DNA of 64,000 nucleotides, from contig NW_025963553.1 of the NCBI RefSeq assembly GCF_910591885.1, positions 5,146,001 through 5,210,000 on the forward strand, given 5' to 3'. This stretch comes from Bombus terrestris (lineage: Eukaryota; Arthropoda; Insecta; Hymenoptera; Apidae). Positions 50,726 to 62,878 of the stretch are shown piece after piece (position 1 is the stretch's first letter; each line of letters opens with the position of its first letter). Position numbers and translations under genes: made by a program. The notes beneath the pieces are model-generated. The model saw nothing but the letters and a program-made list of their open reading frames with translations. It ran no database searches and was not told the origin of the DNA.

Positions 50726-51563
50726 AAATTCGAAATAAGTCGCCACCATATCGAATAATGAACGCAAGATGGATTGGTTTTAGGTTACGCTATAGTTTTC
50801 GAGCGAACGCAGCGAGCGAGAGACGCGTAAAGGTGTGTCACAATCCCACGGTTTGGCACATACGGACATTGAAACATTCGCACCAGCCCGAGGAGCCGGA
50901 AGTCTTGATCATACTGCCTACTGACAAATGTTTACAGTTTGTGAATAGTTTCACATAAATAGTACTATTTCGACATACTACAGTGCAATGTGATGTCCGA
51001 AGTGGCTGACAAAATTAGGTACTAACACGATATATATGCATATTGCAAGGTATATGTATACCTTGCAAATTGTGATCGTTGCTCGCTCGCTCCGCTCGCT
51101 CGTAAAAATTTAGTCCAACCTCACATCCGATCCGACACGTTCGCAAATTCGAAATAAGTCGCCACCATATCGAATAATGAACGCAAGATGGATTGGTTTT
51201 AGGTTACGCTATAGTTTTCGAGCGAGCGCAGCGAACGAGAGACGCGTAAAGGTGTGTCACAATCCCACGGTTTGGCACATACGGACATTGAAACATTCGC
51301 ACCAGCCCGAGGAGCCGGAAGTCTTTATCCTATTGCCTGCTGACAAATGTTTACAGTTTGTGAATAGTTTCACATAAATAGTACTATTTCCACATACTAC
51401 AGTCCAATGTGATGTCCGAAGTGGCTAACAAAATTAGGTACTAACACGATATATATGCATATTGCAAGGTATATGTATACCTTGCAAATTGTGATCGTTG
51501 CTCGCTCGCTCCGCTCGCTCGTAAAAATTTAGTCCAACCTCACATCCGATCCGACACGTTCGC

Positions 51564-51982
51564 AAATTCGAAATAAGTCGCCACCATATCGAATGACTAA
51601 CGCAAGATGGATTGGGTTTAGGTTAGGCTACAGCTTTCGAGCGGGCGCAGCGAGCGAGAGACGCGTAAAGGTGTGTCACAATCCAACGGTTTGGCACATA
51701 CTGACATTGAAACATTCGCACCAGCCCGAGGAGCCGGATGTCTTTATCATATTGCCTGCTGACAAATGTTTACAGTTTGTGAATAGTTTCACATAAATAG
51801 TACTATTTCCACATACTACAGGGCAATGTGATGTCCGAAGTGGCTGACGAAATTAGGTACTAACACGATATATATGCATATTGCAAGGTATATGTATACC
51901 TTGCATGTTGTGATCGATGCTCGCTCGCTCCGCTCGCTCGTAAAAATTTAGTCCAACCTCACATCCGATCCGACACGTTCGC
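51564..51982. repeat. F/I hybrid monomer
   Basis: F through GGGCAATG and GACGAAATT, then CATGTTGTGATCG as in I. F and I are relatives, so an exchange between them three monomers apart deletes G and H and fuses F to the end of I; A follows, as it normally does after I. Confidence 0.87.
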
Positions 51983-54080
51983 AAATTCGAAATAAGTCGC
52001 CACCATATCGAATAATGAACGCAAGATGGATTGGTTTTAGGTTACGCTATAGTTTTCGAGCGAGCGCAGCGAACGAGAGACGCGTAAAGGTGTGTCACAA
52101 TCCAACGGTTTGGCGCATACGGACATTGAAACATTCGCACCAGCCCGAGGAGCCGGAAGTCTTTATCCTATTGCCTGCTGACAAATGTTTACAGTTTGTG
52201 AATAGTTTCACATAAATAGTACTATTTCCACATACTACAGTCCAATGTGATGTCCGAAGTGGCTGACAAAATTAGGTACTAACACGAAATATATGCAAGG
52301 CAATATAAGGTATATGTATACCTTGGAAATTGTGATCGTTGCTCGCTCGCTCCGCTCGCTCGTAAAAATTTAGTCCAACCTCACATACGATCCGACACGT
52401 TCGCAAATTCGAAATAAGTCGCCACCATATCGAATAATGAACGCAAGATGGATTGGTTTTAGGTTACGCTATAGTTTTCGAGCGGGCGCAGCGAGCGAGA
52501 GAGGCGTAAAGGTGTGTCACAATCCAACGGTTTGGCACATACTGACATTGAAACATTCGCACCAGCCCGAGGAGCCGGATGTCTTTATCATATTGCCTGC
52601 TGACTAATGTTTACAGTGTGTGAATAGTTTCACATAAATAGTACTATTTCCACATACTACAGGGCAATGTGATGTCCGAAGTGGCTGACGAAATTAGGTA
52701 CTAACACGATATATATGCATATTGCAAGGTATATGAATACCTTGCATATTGTGATCGATGCTCGCTCGCTCCGCTCGCTCGTAAAAATTTAGTCCAACCT
52801 CACATCCGATCCGACACGTTCGCAAATTCGAAATAAGTCGCCACCATATCGAATAATGAACGCAAGATGGATTGGTTTTAGGTTACGCTATAGTTTTCGA
52901 GCGAACGCAGCGAGCGAGAGACGCGTAAAGGTGTGTCACAATCCAACGGTTTGGCACATACGGACATGGAAACATTCGCACCAGCCAGAGGAGCCGGAAG
53001 TACTTATCGTATTGCCTGCTGACAAATGTTTACAGTTTGTGAATAGTTTCACATAAATAGTACTATTTCCACATACTACAGTGCAATGTGATGTCCGAAG
53101 TGGCTGACAAAATTAGGTACTAACACGATATATATGCATATTGCAAGGTATATGTATACCTTGCATATTGTGATCGATGCTCGCTCGCTCCGCTCGCTCG
53201 TAAAAATTTAGTCCAACCTCACATCCGATCCGACACGTTCGCAAATTCGAAATAAGTCGCCACCATATCGAATAATGAACGCAAGATGGATTGGTTTTAG
53301 GTTACGCTATAGTTTTCGAGCGAACGCAGCGAGCGAGAGACGCGTAAAGGTGTGTCACAATCCAACGGTTTGGCACATACTGACATTGAAACATTCGCAC
53401 CAGGCCGAGGAGCCGGAAGTCTTTATCATATTGCCTACTGACAAATGTTTACAGTTTGTGAATAGTTTCACATAACTAGTACTATATCCACATACTACAG
53501 TGCAATGTGATGTCCGAAGTGGCGGACAAAATTAGGTACTAACACGATATATATGCATATTGCAAGGTATATGTATACCTTGCAAATTGTGATCGTTGCT
53601 CGCTCGCTCCGCTCGCTCGTAAAAATTTAGTCCAACCTCACATCCGATCCGACACGTTCGCAAATTCGAAATAAGTTGCCTTCATATCGAATGACTAACG
53701 CAAGATGGATTGGGTTTAGGTTAGGCTACAGCTTTCGAGCGGGCGCAGCGAGCGAGAGACGCGTAAAGGTGTGTCACAATCCAACGGTTTGGCACATACT
53801 GACATTGAAACATTCGCACCAGCCCGAGGAGCCGGATGTCTTTATCATATTGCCTGCTGACAGATGTTTACAGTTTGTGAATAGTTTCACATAAATAGTA
53901 CTATTTCCACATACTACAGTGCAATGTGATGTCCGAAGTGGCTGACGAAATTAGGTACTAACACGATATATATGCATATTGCAAGGTATATGTATACCTT
54001 GCATGTTGTGATCGATGCTCGCTCGCTCCGCTCGCTCGTAAAAATTTAGTCCAACCTCACATCCGATCCGACACGTTCGC
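51983..54080. repeat. HOR unit 14: 5-mer A-B*-C-H-I
   Basis: Five monomers, 2098 bp. The step from C straight to H fits a crossover between C and its near-identical relative G four monomers downstream, deleting exactly four monomers. B* carries a TAA at 52605 and a changed palindrome (TATATGAATACC). H carries A at 53486. The unit recurs at 56175. Confidence 0.94.
52405..52823. repeat. B* monomer: B with TAA in the recurrent frame and altered palindrome
   Basis: B at all diagnostic sites, with CTGACTAATG in place of CTGACAAATG, giving TAA at 52605-52607 (codon 57), and TATATGAATACC in the palindrome. The same two changes occur in the B at 56597-57015 and in no other B monomer. The loss of the frame with no visible consequence supports a non-coding role. 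Confidence 0.92.
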
Positions 54081-54499
54081 AAATTCGAAATAAGTCGCCA
54101 CCATATCGAATAATGAACGCAAGATGGATTGGTTTTAGGTTACGCTATAGTTTTCGAGCGAGCGCAGCGAACGAGAGACGCGTAAAGGTGTGTCACAATC
54201 CAACGGTTTGGCGCATACGGACATTGAAACATTCGCACCAGCCCGAGGAGCCGGAAGTCTTTATCCTATTGCCTGCTGACAAATGTTTACAGTTTGTGAA
54301 TAGTTTCACATAAATAGTACTATTTCCACATACTACAGTCCAATGTGATGTCCGAAGTGGCTGACAAAATTAGGTACTAACACGATATATATGCATATTG
54401 CAAGGTATATGTATACCTTGCAAATTGTGATCGTTGCTCGCTCGCTCCGCTCGCTCGTAAAAATTTAGTCCAACCTCACATCCGATCCGACACGTTCGC
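54081..54499. repeat. A/D hybrid monomer, first copy (419 bp)
   Basis: A through GTCCAATG (last A-specific base 54340), then the full-length palindrome region, AAATTGTGATCGTTG and CATCCGATCC of the D/E/H tail from 54386. GGCTGAC excludes an E tail, and E follows next, so a D tail fits best. The A-specific 3-bp insertion is absent. Confidence 0.85.
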
Positions 54500-56073
54500 A
54501 AATTCGAAATAAGTCGCCACCATATCGAATAATGAACGCAAGATGGATTGGTTTTAGGTTACGCTATAGTTTTCGAGCGAGCGCAGCGAACGAGAGACGC
54601 GTAAAGGTGTGTCACAATCCCACGGTTTGGCACATACGGACATTGAAACATTCGCACCAGCCCGAGGAGCCGGAAGTCTTTATCCTATTGCCTGCTGACA
54701 AATGTTTACAGTTTGTGAATAGTTTCACATAAATAGTACTATTTCCACATACTACAGTCCATTGTGATGTCCGAAGTGGCTAACAAAATTAGGTACTAAC
54801 ACGATATATATGCATATTGCAAGGTATATGTATACCTTGCAAATTGTGATCGTTGCTCGCTCGCTCCGCTCGCTCGTAAAAATTTAGTCCAACCTCACAT
54901 CCGATCCGACACGTTCGCAAATTCGAAATAAGTCGCCACCATATCGAATAATGAACGCAAGATGGATTGGTTTTAGGTTACGCTATAGTTTTCGAGCGAA
55001 CGCAGCGAGCGAGAGACGCGTAAAGGTGTGTCACAATCCAACGGTTTGCACATACGGAGATGGAAACATTCGCACCAGCCAGAGGAGCCGGAAGTACTTA
55101 TCGTATTGCCTGCTGATAAATGTTTACAGTTTGTGAATAGTTTCACATAAATAGTACTATTTCCACATACTACAGTGCAATGTGATGTCCGAAGTGGCTG
55201 ACAAAATTAGGTACTAACACGATATATATGCATATTGCAAGGTATATGTATACCTTGCATATTGTGATCGATGCTCGCTCGCTCCGCTCGCTCGTAAAAA
55301 TTTAGTCCAACCTCACATCCGATCCGACACGTTCGCAAATTCGAAATAAGTAGCCACCATATCGAATAATGAACGCAAGATGGATTGGTTCTAGGTTACG
55401 CTATAGTTTTCGAGCGAACGCAGCGAGCGAGAGACGCGTAAAGGTGTGTCACAATCCAACGGTTTGGCACATACTGACATTGAAACATTCGCACCAGGCC
55501 GAGGAGCCGGAAGTCTTTATCATATTGCCTACTGACAAATGTTTACAGTTTGTGAATAGTTTCACATAACTAGTACTATTTCCACATACTACAGTGCAAT
55601 GTGATGTCCGAAGTGGCGGACAAAATTAGGTACTAACACGATATATATGCATATTGCAAGGTATATGTATACCTTGCAAATTGTGATCGTTGCTCGCTCG
55701 CTCCGCTCGCTCGTAAAAATTTAGTCCAACCTCACATCCGATCCGACACGTTCGCAAATTCGAAATAAGTTGCCTTCATATCGAATGACTAACGCAAGAT
55801 GGATTGGGTTTAGGTTAGGCTACAGCTTTCGAGCGGGCGCAGCGAGCGAGAGACGCGTAAAGGTGTGTCACAATCCAACGGTTTGGCACATACTGACATT
55901 GAAACATTCGCACCAGCCCGAGGAGCCGGATGTCTTTATCATATTGCCTGCTGACAGATGTTTACAGTTTGTGAATAGTTTCACATAAATAGTACTATTT
56001 CCACATACTACAGTGCAATGTGATGTCCGAAGTGGCTGACGAAATTAGGTACTAACACGATATATATGCATAT

Positions 56074-56097
56074 TGCAAGGTATACATATACCTTGCA
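56074..56097. repeat. Palindrome with inverted centre (CA for TG), I monomer
   Basis: Same inverted centre in an I monomer, with the I-specific CATGTTG flank intact. The duplicate copy of this monomer (next 4192-bp unit) has the normal centre, so the change is younger than that duplication, or was reversed after it. Confidence 0.95.
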
Positions 56098-56174
56098 TGT
56101 TGTGATCGATGCTCGCTCGCTCCGCTCGCTCGTAAAAATTTAGTCCAACCTCACATCCGATCCGACACGTTCGC

Positions 56175-58272
56175 AAATTCGAAATAAGTCGCCACCATAT
56201 CGAATAATGAACGCAAGATGGATTGGTTTTAGGTTACGCTATAGTTTTCGAGCGAGCGCAGCGAACGAGAGACGCGTAAAGGTGTGTCACAATCCAACGG
56301 TTTGGCGCATACGGACATTGAAACATTCGCACCAGCCCGAGGAGCCGGAAGTCTTTATCCTATTGCCTGCTGACAAATGTTTACAGTTTGTGAATAGTTT
56401 CACATAAATAGTACTATTTCCACATACTACAGTCCAATGTGATGTCCGAAGTGGCTGACAAAATTAGGTACTAACACGAAATATATGCAAGGCAATATAA
56501 GGTATATGTATACCTTGGAAATTGTGATCGTTGCTCGCTCGCTCCGCTCGCTCGTAAAAATTTAGTCCAACCTCACATACGATCCGACACGTTCGCAAAT
56601 TCGAAATAAGTCGCCACCATATCGAATAATGAACGCAAGATGGATTGGTTTTAGGTTACGCTATAGTTTTCGAGCGGGCGCAGCGAGCGAGAGAGGCGTA
56701 AAGGTGTGTCACAATCCAACGGTTTGGCACATACTGACATTGAAACATTCGCACCAGCCCGAGGAGCCGGATGTCTTTATCATATTGCCTGCTGACTAAT
56801 GTTTACAGTGTGTGAATAGTTTCACATAAATAGTACTATTTCCACATACTACAGGGCAATGTGATGTCCGAAGTGGCTGACGAAATTAGGTACTAACACG
56901 ATATATATGCATATTGCAAGGTATATGAATACCTTGCATATTGTGATCGATGCTCGCTCGCTCCGCTCGCTCGTAAAAATTTAGTCCAACCTCACATCCG
57001 ATCCGACACGTTCGCAAATTCGAAATAAGTCGCCACCATATCGAATAATGAACGCAAGATGGATTGGTTTTAGGTTACGCTATAGTTTTCGAGCGAACGC
57101 AGCGAGCGAGAGACGCGTAAAGGTGTGTCACAATCCAACGGTTTGGCACATACGGACATGGAAACATTCGCACCAGCCAGAGGAGCCGGAAGTACTTATC
57201 GTATTGCCTGCTGACAAATGTTTACAGTTTGTGAATAGTTTCACATAAATAGTACTATTTCCACATACTACAGTGCAATGTGATGTCCGAAGTGGCTGAC
57301 AAAATTAGGTACTAACACGATATATATGCATATTGCAAGGTATATGTATACCTTGCATATTGTGATCGATGCTCGCTCGCTCCGCTCGCTCGTAAAAATT
57401 TAGTCCAACCTCACATCCGATCCGACACGTTCGCAAATTCGAAATAAGTCGCCACCATATCGAATAATGAACGCAAGATGGATTGGTTTTAGGTTACGCT
57501 ATAGTTTTCGAGCGAACGCAGCGAGCGAGAGACGCGTAAAGGTGTGTCACAATCCAACGGTTTGGCACATACTGACATTGAAACATTCGCACCAGGCCGA
57601 GGAGCCGGAAGTCTTTATCATATTGCCTACTGACAAATGTTTACAGTTTGTGAATAGTTTCACATAACTAGTACTATATCCACATACTACAGTGCAATGT
57701 GATGTCCGAAGTGGCGGACAAAATTAGGTACTAACACGATATATATGCATATTGCAAGGTATATGTATACCTTGCAAATTGTGATCGTTGCTCGCTCGCT
57801 CCGCTCGCTCGTAAAAATTTAGTCCAACCTCACATCCGATCCGACACGTTCGCAAATTCGAAATAAGTTGCCTTCATATCGAATGACTAACGCAAGATGG
57901 ATTGGGTTTAGGTTAGGCTACAGCTTTCGAGCGGGCGCAGCGAGCGAGAGACGCGTAAAGGTGTGTCACAATCCAACGGTTTGGCACATACTGACATTGA
58001 AACATTCGCACCAGCCCGAGGAGCCGGATGTCTTTATCATATTGCCTGCTGACAGATGTTTACAGTTTGTGAATAGTTTCACATAAATAGTACTATTTCC
58101 ACATACTACAGTGCAATGTGATGTCCGAAGTGGCTGACGAAATTAGGTACTAACACGATATATATGCATATTGCAAGGTATATGTATACCTTGCATGTTG
58201 TGATCGATGCTCGCTCGCTCCGCTCGCTCGTAAAAATTTAGTCCAACCTCACATCCGATCCGACACGTTCGC
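56175..58272. repeat. HOR unit 16: 5-mer A-B*-C-H-I, copy of unit 14
   Basis: Same five monomers and length (2098 bp) as the unit at 51983. It shares that unit's private markers: the TAA at 56797, TATATGAATACC in B*, and A at 57678 in H. I noticed no difference between the two units by eye. Confidence 0.94.
56597..57015. repeat. B* monomer, second copy
   Basis: Same TAA (56797-56799) and same palindrome change as the B* at 52405. It is the duplicate in the second 4192-bp unit. Confidence 0.92.
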
Positions 58273-58691
58273 AAATTCGAAATAAGGCGCCACCATATCG
58301 AATAATGAACGCAAGATGGATTGGTTTTAGGTTACGCTATAGTTTTCGAGCGAGCGCAGCGAACGAGAGACGCGTAAAGGTGTGTCACAATCCAACGGTT
58401 TGGCGCATACGGACATTGAAACATTCGCACCAGCCCGAGGAGCCGGAAGTCTTTATCCTATTGCCTGCTGACAAATGTTTACAGTTTGTGAATAGTTTCA
58501 CATAAATAGTACTATTTCCACATACTACAGTCCAATGTGATGTCCGAAGTGGCTGACAAAATTAGGTACTAACACGATATATATGCATATTGCAAGGTAT
58601 ATGTATACCTTGCAAATTGTGATCGTTGCTCGCTCGCTCCGCTCGCTCGTAAAAATTTAGTCCAACCTCACATCCGATCCGACACGTTCGC
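58273..58691. repeat. A/D hybrid monomer, second copy (419 bp)
   Basis: Same structure as the hybrid at 54081, from the duplication of the 4192-bp unit. It has one private base, G at 58287. Confidence 0.85.
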
Positions 58692-60366
58692 AAATTCGAA
58701 ATAAGTCGCCACCATATCGAATAATGAACGCAAGATGGATTGGTTTTAGGTTACGCTATAGTTTTCGAGCGAGCGCAGCGAACGAGAGACGCGTAAAGGT
58801 GTGTCACAATCCCACGGTTTGGCACATACGGACATTGAAACATTCGCACCAGCCCGAGGAGCCGGAAGTCTTTATCCTATTGCCTGCTGACAAATGTTTA
58901 CAGTTTGTGAATAGTTTCACATAAATAGTACTATTTCCACATACTACAGTCCAATGTGATGTCCGAAGTGGCTAACAAAATTAGGTACTAACACGATATA
59001 TATGCATATTGCAAGGTATATGTATACCTTGCAAATTGTGATCGTTGCTCGCTCGCTCCGCTCGCTCGTAAAAATTTAGTCCAACCTCACATCCGATCCG
59101 ACACGTTCGCAAATTCGAAATAAGTCGCCACCATATCGAATAATGAACGCAAGATGGATTGGTTTTAGGTTACGCTATAGTTTTCGAGCGAACGCAGCGA
59201 GCGAGAGACGCGTAAAGGTGTGTCACAATCCAACGGTTTGCACATACGGAGATGGAAACATTCGCACCAGCCAGAGGAGCCGGAAGTACTTATCGTATTG
59301 CCTGCTGATAAATGTTTACAGTTTGTGAATAGTTTCACATAAATAGTACTATTTCCACATACTACAGTGCAATGTGATGTCCGAAGTGGCTGACAAAATT
59401 AGGTACTAACACGATATATATGCATATTGCAAGGTATATGTATACCTTGCATATTGTGATCGATGCTCGCTCGCTCCGCTCGCTCGTAAAAATTTAGTCC
59501 AACCTCACATCCGATCCGACACGTTCGCAAATTCGAAATAAGTAGCCACCATATCGAATAATGAACGCAAGATGGATTGGTTCTAGGTTACGCTATAGTT
59601 TTCGAGCGAACGCAGCGAGCGAGAGACGCGTAAAGGTGTGTCACAATCCAACGGTTTGGCACATACTGACATTGAAACATTCGCACCAGGCCGAGGAGCC
59701 GGAAGTCTTTATCATATTGCCTACTGACAAATGTTTACAGTTTGTGAATAGTTTCACATAACTAGTACTATTTCCACATACTACAGTGCAATGTGATGTC
59801 CGAAGTGGCGGACAAAATTAGGTACTAACACGATATATATGCATATTGCAAGGTATATGTATACCTTGCAAATTGTGATCGTTGCTCGCTCGCTCCGCTC
59901 GCTCGTAAAAATTTAGTCCAACCTCACATCCGATCCGACACGTTCGCAAATTCGAAATAAGTTGCCTTCATATCGAATGACTAACGCAAGATGGATTGGG
60001 TTTAGGTTAGGCTACAGCTTTCGAGCGGGCGCAGCGAGCGAGAGACGCGTAAAGGTGTGTCACAATCCAACGGTTTGGCACATACTGACATTGAAACATT
60101 CGCACCAGCCCGAGGAGCCGGATGTCTTTATCATATTGCCTGCTGACAGATGTTTACAGTTTGTGAATAGTTTCACATAAATAGTACTATTTCCACATAC
60201 TACAGTGCAATGTGATGTCCGAAGTGGCTGACGAAATTAGGTACTAACACGATATATATGCATATTGCAAGGTATATGTATACCTTGCATGTTGTGATCG
60301 ATGCTCGCTCGCTCCGCTCGCTCGTAAAAATTTAGTCCAACCTCACATCCGATCCGACACGTTCGC
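58273..60366. repeat. HOR unit 17: 5-mer A/D-E-G-H-I, copy of unit 15
   Basis: Same five monomers and length (2094 bp) as the unit at 54081, with the same private changes in G and H. It differs by G at 58287 and by having the ordinary base and the ordinary palindrome centre where the earlier copy has changes at 54762 and 56085-56086. Confidence 0.94.
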
Positions 60367-60785
60367 AAATTCGAAATAAGTCGCCACCATATCGAATAAT
60401 GAACGCAAGATGGATTGGTTTTAGGTTACGCTATAGTTTTCGAGCGAGCGCAGCGAACGAGAGACGCGTAAAGGTGTGTCACAATCCAACGGTTTGGCGC
60501 ATACGGACATTGAAACATTCGCACCAGCCCGAGGAGCCGGAAGTCTTTATCCTATTGCCTGCTGACAAATGTTTACAGTTTGTGAATAGTTTCACATAAA
60601 TAGTACTATTTCCACATACTACAGGGCAATGTGATGTCCGAAGTGGCTGACGAAATTAGGTACTAACACGATATATATGCATATTGCAAGGTATATGTAT
60701 ACCTTGCATATTGTGATCGATGCTCGCTCGCTCCGCTCGCTCGTAAAAATTTAGTCCAACCTCACATCCGATCCGACACGTTCGC
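60367..60785. repeat. A/F hybrid monomer (419 bp)
   Basis: A body including GCGCATACGG and CCTATTGCC, then GGGCAATG, GACGAAATT and CATATTGTGATCGATG as in B and F. G follows, so F is the likely donor of the tail. The A-specific 3-bp insertion is lost. Confidence 0.86.
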
Positions 60786-62459
60786 AAATTCGAAATAAGT
60801 CGCCACCATATCGAATAATGAACGCAAGATGGATTGGTTTTAGGTTACGCTATAGTTTTCGAGCGAACGCAGCGAGCGAGAGACGCGTAAAGGTGTGTCA
60901 CAATCCAACGGTTTGCACATACGGACATGGAAACATTCGCACCAGCCAGAGGAGCCGGAAGTACTTATCGTATTGCCTGCTGACAAATGTTTACAGTTTG
61001 TGAATAGTTTCACATAAATAGTACTATTTCCACATACTACAGTGCAATGTGATGTCCGAAGTGGCTGACAAAATTAGGTACTAACACGATATATATGCAT
61101 ATTGCAAGGTATATGTATACCTTGCATATTGTGATCGATGCTCGCTCGCTCCGCTCGCTCGTAAAAATTTAGTCCAACCTCACATCCGATCCGACACGTT
61201 CGCAAATTCGAAATAAGTCGCCACCATATCGAATAATGAACGCAAGATGGATTGGTTTTAGGTTACGCTATAGTTTTCGAGCGAGCGCAGCGAACGAGAG
61301 ACGCGTAAAGGTGTGTCACAATCCCACGGTTTGGCACATACGGACATTGAAACATTCGCACCAGCCCGAGGAGCCGGAAGTCTTTATCCTATTGCCTGCT
61401 GACAAATGTTTACAGTTTGTGAATAGTTTCACATAAATAGTACTATTTCCACATACTACAGTCCAATGTGATGTCCGAAGTGGCTAACAAAATTAGGTAC
61501 TAACACGATATATATGCATATTGCAAGGTATATGTATACCTTGCAAATTGTGATCGTTGCTCGCTCGCTCCGCTCGCTCGTAAAAATTTAGTCCAACCTC
61601 ACATCCGATCCGACACGTTCGCAAATTCGAAATAAGTCGCCACCATATCGAATGACTAACGCAAGATGGATTGGGTTTAGGTTAGGCTACAGATTTCGAG
61701 CGGGCGCAGCGAGCGAGAGACGCGTAAAGGTGTGTCACAATCCAACGGTTTGGCACATACTGACATTGAAACATTCGCACCAGCCCGAGGAGCCGGATGT
61801 CTTTATCATATTGCCTGCTGACAAATGTTTACAGTTTGTGAATAGTTTCACATAAATAGTACTATTTCCACATACTACAGGGCAATGTGATGTCCGAAGT
61901 GGCTGACGAAATTAGGTACTAACACGATATATATGCATATTGCAAGGTATATGTATACCTTGCATATTGTGATCGATGCTCGCTCGCTCCGCTCGCTCGT
62001 AAAAATTTAGTCCAACCTCACATCCGATCCGACACGTTCGCAAATTCGAAATAAGTCGCCACCATATCGAATAATGAACGCAAGATGGATTGGTTTTAGG
62101 TTACGCTATAGTTTTCGAGCGAACGCAGCGAGCGAGAGACGCGTAAAGGTGTGTCACAATCCAACGGTTTGCACATACGGACATGGAAACATTCGCACCA
62201 GCCAGAGGAGCCGGAAGTACTTATCGTATTGCCTGCTGACAAATGTTTACAGTTTGTGAATAGTTTCACATAAATAGTACTATTTCCACATACTACAGTG
62301 CAATGTGATGTCCGAAGTGGCTGACAAAATTAGGTACTAACACGATATATATGCATATTGCAAGGTATATGTATACCTTGCATATTGTGATCGATGCTCG
62401 CTCGCTCCGCTCGCTCGTAAAAATTTAGTCCAACCTCACATCCGATCCGACACGTTCGC

Positions 62460-62878
62460 AAATTCGAAATAAGTCGCCACCATATCGAATAATGAACGCA
62501 AGATGGATTGGTTTTAGGTTACGCTATAGTTTTCGAGCGAACGCAGCGAGCGAGAGACCCGTAAAGGTGTGTCACAATCCAACGGTTTGGCACATACTGA
62601 CATTGAAACATTCGCACCAGGCCGAGGAGCCGGAAGTCTTTATCATATTGCCTACTGACAAATGTTTACAGTTTGTGAATAGTTTCACATAAATAGTACT
62701 ATTTCCACATACTACAGTGCAATGTGATGTCCGAAGTGGCTGACGAAATTAGGTACTGACACGATATATATGCATATTGCAAGGTATATGTATACCTTGC
62801 ATGTTGTGATCGATGCTCGCTCGCTCCGCTCGCTCGTAAAAATTTAGTCCAACCTCACATCCGATCCGACACGTTCGC
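62460..62878. repeat. H/I hybrid monomer (second)
   Basis: H through CCTACTGAC, then CATAAATAG, GACGAAATT and CATGTTG of I. The breakpoint is further downstream than in the hybrid at 13414. Private bases are C at 62559 and G at 62758. Confidence 0.87.

Larger units (their letters stand above)
49466..51982. repeat. HOR unit 13: 6-mer A-B-E/C-D-E-F/I
   Basis: Six monomers, 2517 bp. C is replaced by a hybrid with E body and C tail, and the unit ends in a hybrid with F body and I tail, which removes G, H and most of I. This is the first of a run of short units and begins the most rearranged part of the window. Confidence 0.92.
51983..56174. repeat. Second-generation HOR, copy 1: 10 monomers, 4192 bp
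   Basis: HOR units 14 and 15 together (A-B*-C-H-I-A/D-E-G-H-I). The same ten monomers in the same order, with the same private mutations, follow immediately at 56175. Both contain the B* stop, the H change ACTATATCC, and the linked G and H changes, so the duplication came after those mutations. Confidence 0.93.
54081..56174. repeat. HOR unit 15: 5-mer A/D-E-G-H-I
   Basis: Five monomers, 2094 bp. The first has an A body and a D-type tail, removing B, C and most of D; F is also missing between E and G. G and H carry linked private changes, including GGAGATGG in G and TTCTAGG in H, that recur in the unit at 58273. Differences from that later copy include T at 54762 and the inverted palindrome centre at 56085-56086. 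Confidence 0.94.
56175..60366. repeat. Second-generation HOR, copy 2: 10 monomers, 4192 bp
   Basis: Exact-length tandem copy of 51983-56174. Differences I found: T at 54762 against A here, the inverted palindrome centre at 56085-56086 against the normal centre here, and G at 58287 against T in copy 1. That is about three events in 4192 bp. Confidence 0.93.
60367..62878. repeat. HOR unit 18: 6-mer A/F-G-E-F-G-H/I
   Basis: Six monomers, 2512 bp. It opens with a hybrid of A body and F-type tail followed by G, then jumps back to E-F-G and ends in an H/I hybrid. Private bases: A at 61693 in F, C at 62559 and G at 62758 in the H/I hybrid. It is the last irregular unit before the canonical order resumes. 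Confidence 0.93.
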
